Shown: piece by piece, positions 1-5,861 of the stretch | Layout of the letters: each line of letters opens with the position of its first letter | Numbering within the stretch: position 1 is the first letter of the stretch | From: Sediminicola sp047612485 | Lineage (GTDB): Bacteria > Bacteroidota > Bacteroidia > Flavobacteriales > Flavobacteriaceae | Assembly: GCA_047612485.1 (NCBI GenBank) | Contig: JBLGAT010000108.1 | Location: forward strand, 1 to 8,613 | Direction: 5' to 3' | DNA length: 8,613 nucleotides | The notes under the pieces: generated by a model | Told to the model about the DNA's origin: nothing | Database searches by the model: none | Seen by the model: only the letters and a program-made list of their open reading frames with translations | Position numbers and translations under genes: made by a program

Positions 1-967
1 GCCCCATGAGGACTCCTAAAAGACATCCAATGACTGCAGTGATATTATAGGCAAGTTGTGATTCTGAAAATCTTGATTTTATAAAGTCGGCAGTACCTGT
101 TACTATTCCTACCGCTGTAGTAAAACAGGCCAAACTCACTAAAAGGCTTAAAAACAGGTTGGCAGTACCGCCGAGGGTCTTAATGCTAATACCGGTAAGT
201 AAAGCTACACGGGTGATTTCAGGATCAAAACTGTCGAACATCAAGGTTCCGGTAAAAATCAATCCTGCATAGATCAAAAAGAGGGCCAAGCCTCCCAACC
301 ACCCTGCGCGTCGGATAAGACTTCTTTTTTCAGCGTAGGAAGCAGTACTCTTCAAATTGATGGAAACAATGATAACACCTCCTACAACTACAGCGCCTAT
401 GGCATCAAATGTCTGGTAGCCTTCCAAAATTGCATCGGTAAAAGGACTTTTGAATAGGGAAATTCCAAAATTATAATCATATGAGAATAGTGTAATTCCT
501 ATAATCAAAAGCAGAATTAAGATAATTGCGGGCGTAAGCAATTTTCCAAGGATATCCAGTAATTTGGAGCGGTTCATCACAAAAAGAAACACTAGGCCAA
601 AATAAATAATACTGGTAAGTAGGTAAGGGGTGTGAAAGAATGGTTGGATAGCAATCTCATGGGTAACGGATGCCGTCCTTGGAGAGGGCAAGCTAATGGA
701 GATGGCGTAAATAATTAGGGAATAGACCAAGCTGAATGTTGGGGACACCTTTTTTCCGAAATCGAAGATGGTTCCCTGTAGTTTGGCGTGGGCCATAATT
801 CCCATTATAGGAATAAGGACTGCGGAGATACAGAACCCAATGGTGACCAACCACCAAAGATTGCCGGACTTAAAGCCCAATAAGGACGGTAAAATTAAAT
901 TTCCCGCACCAAAAAATAGCGAAAATAGGGCAAAGGCAGTGATTAAGGTTTCTTTGGTCTTATTCAT
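1..967 (-). CDS. brnQ: Branched-chain amino acid:cation symporter, BrnQ/LIVCS family (3' end cut off)
   Basis: Inner-membrane carrier expected to import leucine, isoleucine and valine with a cation. The open frame starts at the ATG at 965-967 and stays open to the left edge, giving 322 codons. Family members are about 430-440 residues, so roughly the last quarter lies outside. The protein is very hydrophobic, with many membrane helices. Family landmarks are visible: FFGAGN at about residues 18-23 in helix 1 followed by LILPSLLG, the PSPRTASV segment at about 95-101, and EGYQTFDAIGA at about 182-192; each resembles the matching segment of E. coli BrnQ. The start is chosen because the N terminus (MNKTKETLITAFALF) leads straight into the first helix at the family-typical distance. 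A possible promoter lies just upstream (988-1018). Family assignment is firm; substrate specificity is inferred from the family. Confidence 0.93.
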   Translation of the reverse strand, partial: MNKTKETLITAFALFSLFFGAGNLILPSLLGFKSGNLWWLVTIGFCISAVLIPIMGIMAHAKLQGTIFDFGKKVSPTFSLVYSLIIYAISISLPSPRTASVTHEIAIQPFFHTPYLLTSIIYFGLVFLFVMNRSKLLDILGKLLTPAIILILLLIIGITLFSYDYNFGISLFKSPFTDAILEGYQTFDAIGAVVVGGVIIVSINLKSTASYAEKRSLIRRAGWLGGLALFLIYAGLIFTGTLMFDSFDPEITRVALLTGISIKTLGGTANLFLSLLVSLACFTTAVGIVTGTADFIKSRFSESQLAYNITAVIGCLLGVLMG

Positions 968-987
968 ATTTGATATAAAAATGGACC

Positions 988-1018
988 GAAAGATAGTGGA
1001 AATTCAAACACTTTAAAA
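988..1018 (-). promoter_or_regulatory. Possible promoter of brnQ
   Basis: Read on the minus strand, TATCTTTC (988-995) matches the Bacteroidota -10 element TAnnTTTG except for the last base. TTTT at 1015-1018 sits 19 bases further upstream where the TTTG -33 element is expected. Transcription would begin about 14 bases before the brnQ ATG. Both boxes are imperfect, so this is tentative. Confidence 0.3.
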
Positions 1019-1235
1019 CGCGTAATTCATCGGATGAAAATTGGGCTGTTTGAGAAAAAAAGGAACGTTCATCGAAAAAAACAAAAAAAGCATTGTTTAT
1101 AACAAATATTTCCGTAAATCTACCGTTAGTAAATGAAAGCAGTTCAATGAGTTGCAATTACCCCAAGGAAACCTAATCTAATTTTTGCATTTAAGGTCCC
1201 CAAACCGAACCAATGCTCACCTAAAAACCTACATT

Positions 1236-1490
1236 ATGAAAAAAGTATTTTCTAACTACGGCACAAAGCTCAGCTCCTTTTGCTGCGGCATTTTTGGACA
1301 TCATTACGCGGTGTCAAAAAGAGTTACCTTCCACATCAAGGAGTACAAATGTATCCACTGTTACAAAGAAGTAACCACGGATGTTAGTGGTAATCTCTCT
1401 AGTTTGACCCCTGAACGACAGGACATCAATAATACCCTTGAACATTTATACCAGAAAAGACATAGAGCTACCGCACAACAGGTAGCCTAA
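1236..1490 (+). CDS. Small Cys/His-containing protein of unknown function, 84 residues
   Basis: I do not recognise a named family, although similar short proteins seem familiar from flavobacteria. The 84-residue product has no convincing signal peptide or membrane segment. It carries adjacent cysteines C16-C17, a histidine pair H22-H23 and a CIHC (CxxC) motif at C39-C42, which together could bind a metal such as zinc. The segment around KRVTFHIKEYKCIHCYKEV looks like a small beta-rich ribbon, and the C-terminal part (LTPERQDINNTLEHLYQKRH) is probably helical. The ATG at 1236 is chosen over an in-frame TTG at 1185 because the TTG lies inside a possible -10 element (TA at 1179 to TTTG ending at 1187), and the extra 17 residues look non-coding. 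Its TAA stop abuts the thiL stop with no gap. Coding status is supported by its good start and natural protein composition; the function is unknown. Confidence 0.72.
   Translation: MKKVFSNYGTKLSSFCCGIFGHHYAVSKRVTFHIKEYKCIHCYKEVTTDVSGNLSSLTPERQDINNTLEHLYQKRHRATAQQVA
1467..1486. other. Small hairpin at the convergent gene junction
   Basis: GCTACC (1467-1472) and GGTAGC (1481-1486) form a perfect 6-bp stem with an 8-base loop. It lies in the last codons of the 84-residue gene and just beyond the thiL stop codon. Neither strand has a proper run of T after it, so it is at best a weak bidirectional terminator. It is the only hairpin I found at this junction. Confidence 0.3.
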
Positions 1491-2540
1491 TCAATCATTG
1501 GAAAACGAATTCCAGCCCTGAGCGGTCAAAGGAATTTTCGTATTATTCCTGGAGATTAAATGTGCCCCTTCATTTTGATCTGTCATGTGCCCCACGACGG
1601 TTAAATTGGGATTGCCTTTTATTTTCAGGAATTCTTTTTGGTCTATGGTGAACAAAAGTTCGTAGTCCTCACCCCCACTTAACGCCACCATGGTGCTGTC
1701 TATATTAAACTCCTCACAAGCAGCAATAACGGTAGGATCTAGAGGGATTTTGTCCTCGTACAAGTTACAGCCCACACCACTTTGCTTACATAAATGTAAA
1801 ATTTCTGAGGAAAGACCGTCACTGATATCGATCATTGAGGTTGGTTTTACGCCCAAGATATCCAATATTTCTACAATGTCCTTTCTGGCTTCTGGTTTTA
1901 ATTGGCGCTCTACAATATAAGTATACATAGAGAGGTCTGGATTACTATTGGGGTTCACTTTAAAAACTTCCTTTTCACGCTCCAAGACCTGTAACCCACA
2001 ATAGGCGGCTCCCAAATCCCCAGAAACTACCAATAGGTCATTGGGTTTTGCGCCATTTCTGTAGGTGATATTTTCTTCTCTTGCCTCACCAATAGCGGTG
2101 ATGCTGATCAACATGCCCTTAGTGGAGGAAGTGGTATCCCCACCAACCACATCTACATTGTATAATTCTGCAGCTCGGGCGACGCCACTATAAAACTCTT
2201 CCAAGGCTTCTAAAGGAAATCGGTTAGAAACCGCCATGGAAACGGTAATCTGTGTTGGTTTTGCGTTCATCGCATAAATATCGGAGAGGTTCACCATCAC
2301 CGACTTGTAGCCCAAATGTTTTAGGGGCATATAACTGAGGTCAAAATGGACTCCTTCAATCAACAAATCAGTAGAAATGACGGCTTTATTTTCTTTAAAG
2401 TCCAAAACTGCGGCATCATCGCCAATACCTTTTATGGAGGATTCATTTTTAAGGATGAAGTTCTTGGTCAAGTGGTCTATCAAACCAAACTCCCCTAAAG
2501 ATTCCAAAGATGTTTTTTCTGTATTTTTATTTTCAAGCAT
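1491..2540 (-). CDS. thiL: Thiamine-monophosphate kinase ThiL
   Basis: Cytosolic enzyme that phosphorylates thiamine monophosphate with ATP to make thiamine diphosphate, the last step of thiamine cofactor synthesis. The 349-residue product has the expected length and the family motifs in order: GIGDDAAV (about 38-45), STDLLIEGVHF (56-66), NLSDIYAMNAKP (84-95, the metal-binding Asp region), VVGGDTTSS (131-139), IDISDGLSSEI (237-247) and LSGGEDYELLFT (288-299). These are hallmarks of the PurM/ThiL ATP-binding superfamily fold. The start is placed at the ATG at 2538-2540. An upstream in-frame ATG at 2609 would add 23 residues without family character and would begin upstream of the promoter. A perfect TAnnTTTG -10 element ends 5 bases before the chosen start. 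The gene seems to stand alone; no other thiamine gene and no TPP riboswitch is seen beside it. Confidence 0.96.
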   Translation of the reverse strand: MLENKNTEKTSLESLGEFGLIDHLTKNFILKNESSIKGIGDDAAVLDFKENKAVISTDLLIEGVHFDLSYMPLKHLGYKSVMVNLSDIYAMNAKPTQITVSMAVSNRFPLEALEEFYSGVARAAELYNVDVVGGDTTSSTKGMLISITAIGEAREENITYRNGAKPNDLLVVSGDLGAAYCGLQVLEREKEVFKVNPNSNPDLSMYTYIVERQLKPEARKDIVEILDILGVKPTSMIDISDGLSSEILHLCKQSGVGCNLYEDKIPLDPTVIAACEEFNIDSTMVALSGGEDYELLFTIDQKEFLKIKGNPNLTVVGHMTDQNEGAHLISRNNTKIPLTAQGWNSFSND

Positions 2541-2544
2541 GCTG

Positions 2545-2552
2545 CAAAAATA
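2545..2552 (-). promoter_or_regulatory. Candidate -10 element of thiL, close to the start codon
   Basis: Read on the minus strand this is TATTTTTG, a full match to the Bacteroidota -10 consensus TAnnTTTG. It ends only 4 bases before the thiL ATG, so the transcript would start at or next to the ATG. No clear TTTG -33 box is seen; TCTG about 22 bases upstream is the nearest candidate. Confidence 0.5.
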
Positions 2553-2645
2553 AGAATGATATGTCTGATTAATACAGAAATGGAATTTAATTTCCTGGAT
2601 GCCGGGCATTAATTGTACATTGTCAAATTCTAAAATTGTAATACT

Positions 2646-2864
2646 ATGAAAAAAGTAATTTTTGCATTGGTTATTTTAACGTTATCCGCCTTTTCATTGG
2701 TTTCTTGCAGGGAGACCAAAGAAAAAACAATTATTATTGAAAAAGAGGTAGAAAAAAAGGCGAAGGAAAATAAGGGCATCCTTGAAAAGGCTGGAGAAAA
2801 AGTGGACAAAGAAGTCAATGAAGAAATTGATAAAAAAATTGAAGAGATCGGGGATGACAACTAA
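2646..2864 (+). CDS. Small charged lipoprotein, 72 residues
   Basis: The N terminus (MKKVIFALVILTLSAFSLVSC) is a lipoprotein signal peptide: two lysines, a hydrophobic stretch, then the lipobox LVSC with the acylated cysteine at residue 21. The mature part is only about 52 residues, very rich in Glu and Lys, and probably one long amphipathic helix or coiled coil (for example KEVEKKAKENKGILEKAGEK). It should be anchored in the outer or inner membrane facing the periplasm; the charge pattern after Cys (RETKEK) is not a clean surface-export signal. It is divergent from thiL and followed closely by a strong terminator, so it is probably a single-gene unit. A weak -10 match, TAAAATTG (2631-2638), lies just before the start. 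No function can be assigned; the lipobox and the terminator support it as a real gene. Confidence 0.8.
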   Translation: MKKVIFALVILTLSAFSLVSCRETKEKTIIIEKEVEKKAKENKGILEKAGEKVDKEVNEEIDKKIEEIGDDN

Positions 2865-2897
2865 CATTGGCTAGTTTGCCCAATTAGAATTCCAAGT

Positions 2898-2940
2898 AAA
2901 AAACCAACAAATTGTTCCTGTAACTATTTGTTGGTTTTTT
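2898..2940 (+). terminator. Rho-independent terminator after the small lipoprotein gene
   Basis: The stem pairs AAAAAACCAACAAAT (2898-2912) with ATTTGTTGGTTTTTT (2926-2940): 15 bp around a 13-base loop, with T at 2941 continuing the run. It begins about 33 bases after the lipoprotein stop codon. The A-run on the 5' side means it could also work on the other strand, but no minus-strand gene ends here. Confidence 0.88.
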
Positions 2941-3027
2941 TGTGGTTTTGTAAATGATTACTTTCTTAAGTATTCAATAAACATAGAAAAGGGCTATGCC
3001 TAAACACCTTGTATTAATGTTAAGAAG

Positions 3028-3059
3028 TTTGGCAAAACCCTATTTAAATCCTATACTTG
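3028..3059 (+). promoter_or_regulatory. Candidate distal promoter (P1) of the suf operon
   Basis: TTTG at 3028-3031, a 20-base spacer, then TATACTTG at 3052-3059. This matches the Bacteroidota layout TTTG / TAnnTTTG with one mismatch and good spacing. It would give a leader of about 85 bases before sufA. Confidence 0.5.
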
Positions 3060-3123
3060 TGAATTATTTAGAATAAATCCAAATAATAACATTGGGAAGT
3101 ATCGGAAAATCCTGCTTATACCC

Positions 3124-3131
3124 TATATTTG
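3124..3131 (+). promoter_or_regulatory. Candidate proximal -10 element (P2) of the suf operon
   Basis: TATATTTG is a full match to TAnnTTTG and lies 18 bases before the sufA ATG. No good TTTG box is seen at the normal distance upstream (TCGG at 3102-3105 is the nearest), so it may need an activator or be the weaker of two promoters. Its surroundings resemble P1: CCTATACTTGT and CCTATATTTGT differ at one position. Confidence 0.4.
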
Positions 3132-3149
3132 TAAAAAATCCAATTAGAT

Positions 3150-3479
3150 ATGATAAAAGTATCGGAAACGGCCAAAGTTAGAGTGGTCTCCCTAATGACG
3201 GAAGGCGGCTATAATTCGGAAAAGGATTATGTCCGTGTGGGCGTAAAGAGTGGTGGTTGCAGCGGATTGTCCTATGATCTGACTTTTGATAATAAACTTG
3301 AGGAGTCAGATAAAATATTTGAGGATAATGCAGTGAAGATCATCGTGGACAAAAAAAGTTTTTTGTACCTCGTAGGGACCACCTTGGAATACTCGGGCGG
3401 TCTTAACGGAAAAGGGTTTGTTTTTAACAACCCCAACGCTCAAAGGACCTGTGGATGCGGTGAGAGTTTCTCATTGTAA
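3150..3479 (+). CDS. sufA: A-type iron-sulfur carrier protein (SufA/IscA/HesB family)
   Basis: Small cytosolic protein of the Fe-S biogenesis pathway that carries assembled clusters from the SufBCD scaffold to target proteins. The 109-residue product has the family length and the three conserved cysteines: C37 in SGGCSGLSY, and C101 and C103 in the C-terminal TCGCGESF. The fold runs MIKVSETAKVRV, the beta strand YVRVGVKSGGC, then LVGTTLEYSGGLNGKGFVFNNPNA, all typical of the HesB-like domain. The ATG at 3150 is the only sensible start and fits the family N terminus. It is first in the sufA-sufB-sufC-sufD unit, 60 bases before sufB, behind two candidate promoters. Whether it behaves as SufA, IscA or ErpA cannot be told from sequence; the symbol follows the operon context. 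Confidence 0.93.
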   Translation: MIKVSETAKVRVVSLMTEGGYNSEKDYVRVGVKSGGCSGLSYDLTFDNKLEESDKIFEDNAVKIIVDKKSFLYLVGTTLEYSGGLNGKGFVFNNPNAQRTCGCGESFSL

Positions 3480-3539
3480 CACGGGTTTATAGAAAAGAAT
3501 AAAATGTAAAATCCCTTATTGGGGAGTAAAGTTGCTAAT

Positions 3540-4985
3540 ATGGCATATACAGAAGAAGAATTAAAAAAGGAGCTGGAGACCAAAGAATATGAATATGGTT
3601 TTTACACTGACATTGAATCGGACACCTTTCCAAAAGGTCTTAACGAGGAGATTGTCGTAGCCATTTCCAAAAAGAAAGAAGAGCCACAATGGATGACAGA
3701 ATGGAGGTTGGAAGCTTTCCGTGCTTGGAAGGAAATGATAGAGCCGGAATGGGCCAATGTCCATTATACGAAACCTGATTTCCAAAATATATCATATTAC
3801 TCGGCTCCAAATAATAAGCCCAAGTATGATAGTCTGGATGAGGTAGATCCTGAGTTATTGGAAACCTTCAAAAAACTGGGCATCTCCATTGATGAGCAAA
3901 AAATGCTTTCAGGAGTGGCCGTGGATATCGTTATGGATTCGGTTTCGGTGGCCACAACCTTTAAAAAGAGTTTAGGTGAAAAAGGAATTATTTTCTGTTC
4001 CATTTCAGAAGCTATAAGGGAACATCCAGAATTGGTGCGCAAGCATTTGGGAACCGTTGTACCACAAAAAGATAATTACTATGCTGCCTTGAATTCTGCG
4101 GTATTTTCAGATGGGTCTTTTTGCTATATCCCTAAAGGGGTAAGGTGTCCAATGGAATTATCCACGTACTTTAGGATCAACCAAGCAGGTACTGGCCAGT
4201 TCGAAAGAACCTTGGTAATAGCCGACGAAGGGAGTTATGTAAGTTATTTGGAAGGGTGTACTGCGCCGTCCAGAGATGAAAATCAATTACATGCCGCCGT
4301 AGTAGAACTTATTGCTATGGATGATGCCGAGATAAAATATTCTACCGTACAAAACTGGTTCCCTGGAAACAAAGAGGGAAAAGGTGGGGTTTACAACTTT
4401 GTGACCAAAAGAGGCCTGTGCGAAAAGAACGCTAAGATTTCTTGGACACAGGTAGAAACCGGTTCTGCAGTTACATGGAAATATCCCTCATGTATTTTGA
4501 AAGGGGATAACTCTATCGGAGAATTTTATTCTATCGCCGTAACCAACAACCATCAACAAGCGGATACAGGAACCAAAATGATCCACTTGGGCAAAAACAC
4601 CAGAAGCACCATTATTTCCAAGGGTATTTCCGCAGGGAAATCACAGAACAGCTACAGAGGTTTGGTACAGGTGAGCAGTAGGGCAGAAAACGCCAGAAAC
4701 TTTTCACAGTGCGATTCCTTATTGATGGGGAACGAATGTGGAGCACATACCTTCCCATATATTGAGGTTAAAAACAAAACAGCCCAGATAGAACACGAGG
4801 CCACTACAAGTAAGATTGGGGAGGACCAGATTTTCTATTGCAACCAAAGGGGAATAAATACCGAAAAAGCCATCGCCCTTATCGTGAACGGTTTTAGTAA
4901 AGAGGTATTGAACAAGTTGCCGATGGAATTTGCTGTGGAAGCACAAAAACTATTGGAAATCAGTTTAGAAGGATCAGTAGGATAA
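3540..4985 (+). CDS. sufB: Fe-S cluster assembly scaffold protein SufB
   Basis: Core scaffold subunit of the SufBCD complex, which receives sulfur from SufS/SufE-type partners and builds the nascent Fe-S cluster in the cytosol. The 481-residue product has the expected length. Residues known from E. coli SufB to matter are present by motif: C240 in YLEGCTAP (equivalent to C254), C391 in SQCDSLLMG (C405, thought to take part in cluster assembly at the SufB-SufD interface) and E420 in EHEATTSKIGEDQ (E434). The N-terminal region (MAYTEEELKKELETKEYEYGF) is family-like. The ATG at 3540 is preferred to an in-frame TTG at 3519, which would add seven residues. The stop codon lies in the loop of a 10-bp hairpin shared with the sufC leader. 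It is second in the operon. Confidence 0.98.
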   Translation: MAYTEEELKKELETKEYEYGFYTDIESDTFPKGLNEEIVVAISKKKEEPQWMTEWRLEAFRAWKEMIEPEWANVHYTKPDFQNISYYSAPNNKPKYDSLDEVDPELLETFKKLGISIDEQKMLSGVAVDIVMDSVSVATTFKKSLGEKGIIFCSISEAIREHPELVRKHLGTVVPQKDNYYAALNSAVFSDGSFCYIPKGVRCPMELSTYFRINQAGTGQFERTLVIADEGSYVSYLEGCTAPSRDENQLHAAVVELIAMDDAEIKYSTVQNWFPGNKEGKGGVYNFVTKRGLCEKNAKISWTQVETGSAVTWKYPSCILKGDNSIGEFYSIAVTNNHQQADTGTKMIHLGKNTRSTIISKGISAGKSQNSYRGLVQVSSRAENARNFSQCDSLLMGNECGAHTFPYIEVKNKTAQIEHEATTSKIGEDQIFYCNQRGINTEKAIALIVNGFSKEVLNKLPMEFAVEAQKLLEISLEGSVG

Positions 4986-4998
4986 CCGCTGATCCTTC
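4968..4998 (+). other. Intercistronic hairpin around the sufB stop codon
   Basis: GAAGGATCAG (4968-4977) pairs perfectly with CTGATCCTTC (4989-4998), giving a 10-bp stem with an 11-base loop that contains the sufB TAA. No T-run follows, and sufC starts 40 bases downstream. It is therefore more likely an RNA-processing, stability or translation-coupling element than a terminator. The structure is seen directly; the role is inference. Confidence 0.55.
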
Positions 4999-5038
4999 AT
5001 AAGAAGAAAGTAAGTTACTATATATAAAAAAATTGAAC

Positions 5039-5791
5039 ATGCTTAAAATCAAAAACCTACATGCAAGTGTAGAAGACAAGGAGATACTAAAAGGGGTTAA
5101 CCTAGAGGTAAAGGCAGGAGAGGTGCATGCCATAATGGGTCCAAACGGATCAGGTAAAAGCACATTGGCTTCGATCATTGCAGGAAAAGAAGAGTTTGAA
5201 GTGACCAAAGGTTCGATTGAATTGGAAGGTGAGGACATGGAAGATATGTCACCAGAAGAAAGGGCCCATAAAGGGATATTCCTTTCTTTCCAATATCCAG
5301 TGGAGATTCCAGGGGTTTCCGTGACCAACTTCATGAAAACAGCCATTAATGAAACTCGTAAAGCAAATGGTCTAAAAGATATGCCTGCTAGTGAGATGTT
5401 GAAATTGATCCGGGAAAAATCCGAACTTTTGGAGATCGACCGTAAATTCTTGTCACGTTCCTTGAACGAAGGATTTTCAGGTGGAGAGAAAAAACGTAAC
5501 GAAATTTTCCAAATGGCCATGTTGGAACCAAAATTGGCCATCCTGGATGAAACCGATTCAGGTTTGGATATCGATGCCCTTCGTATTGTTGCCAATGGGG
5601 TAAACAAATTGAAGAGCAAGGATAACGCAGTGATCGTTATTACCCACTACCAACGTTTGTTGGATTATATCGTGCCAGATTTTGTACATGTATTACACAA
5701 TGGGGAGATCGTAAAATCTGGGGGCAAGGAATTGGCCATGGAATTGGAACAAAAAGGATATGACTGGTTGAAACCAGAAACAGCAGTATAA
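5039..5791 (+). CDS. sufC: Fe-S cluster assembly ATPase SufC
   Basis: ABC-type ATPase of the SufBCD scaffold; it is cytosolic and binds SufB and SufD rather than membrane permeases. The 250-residue product shows the full nucleotide-binding set: Walker A GPNGSGKST (34-42), Q-loop Q85 in LSFQYPVEIPGVS, signature FSGGEKKRNE (146-155), Walker B LAILDE (166-171), D-loop SGLD (174-177) and switch histidine H203 in VITHYQRLL. FQYPVEIPGV and EKKRNEIFQM are characteristic of SufC as opposed to transporter ATPases. The ATG at 5039 is chosen over an in-frame TTG at 5033; MLKIKNLHASVEDKEIL is the usual SufC beginning. It follows sufB after 53 bases (with the hairpin) and precedes sufD by 70 bases. Confidence 0.98.
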   Translation: MLKIKNLHASVEDKEILKGVNLEVKAGEVHAIMGPNGSGKSTLASIIAGKEEFEVTKGSIELEGEDMEDMSPEERAHKGIFLSFQYPVEIPGVSVTNFMKTAINETRKANGLKDMPASEMLKLIREKSELLEIDRKFLSRSLNEGFSGGEKKRNEIFQMAMLEPKLAILDETDSGLDIDALRIVANGVNKLKSKDNAVIVITHYQRLLDYIVPDFVHVLHNGEIVKSGGKELAMELEQKGYDWLKPETAV

Positions 5792-5796
5792 AAGGA

Positions 5797-5861
5797 GTGA
5801 ACAGCACAGCTTTTGGCAGATACATCTCCCAAAGCAAGTTGAGAACTGAAAACTGAATAAA
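5797..5861 (+). repeat. Repeat-like insert in the sufC-sufD gap
   Basis: The gap holds GGCAGATACA, CCCAAAGCAAG and then the perfect tandem AACTGAA AACTGAA (5844-5857) directly before the sufD start. This phrasing (GGCAG ... AAGTTGAGAACTGAAAACTGAA) resembles short intergenic sequences that I recall as recurring in Flavobacteriaceae genomes. The 7-bp tandem is visible; membership of a dispersed repeat family is from memory and unverified. A weak stem, GCTTTTGG/CCAAAGC with one bulge (5809-5835), lies within it. Confidence 0.35.

Noticed and set aside
960..1157. Minus-strand 65-codon open frame upstream of brnQ
   Set aside because: It overlaps the brnQ start and its likely promoter, has an unnatural Phe-rich composition and no recognisable motif.
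1185..1235. TTG-initiated extension of the 84-residue gene
   Set aside because: The TTG overlaps a possible -10 element and the extra residues look non-coding; the ATG at 1236 starts a natural MKK N terminus.
2541..2609. ATG-initiated 23-residue N-terminal extension of ThiL
   Set aside because: It crosses a perfect -10 element and does not resemble ThiL N termini; the length without it is family-typical.
2541..2645. TPP riboswitch ahead of thiL
   Set aside because: The intergenic stretch is too short and lacks the conserved TPP-riboswitch helices; a -10 element lies almost at the start codon.
4960..5619. Minus-strand 219-codon open frame opposite sufC
   Set aside because: It is a long shadow of sufC; the composition is Ser/Phe/Leu-rich as expected from antisense reading, and no domain is recognisable.
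5809..5835. Hairpin GCTTTTGG/CCAAAGC as a sufC terminator
   Set aside because: It has a bulge, only about 7 bp, a 12-base loop and no T-run.
5797..5856. 19-codon GTG micro-ORF after an AAGGAG between sufC and sufD
   Set aside because: The AAGGAG directly touches the GTG with no spacer, Bacteroidota rarely depend on such sites, and the encoded peptide reads through the repeat-like sequence.
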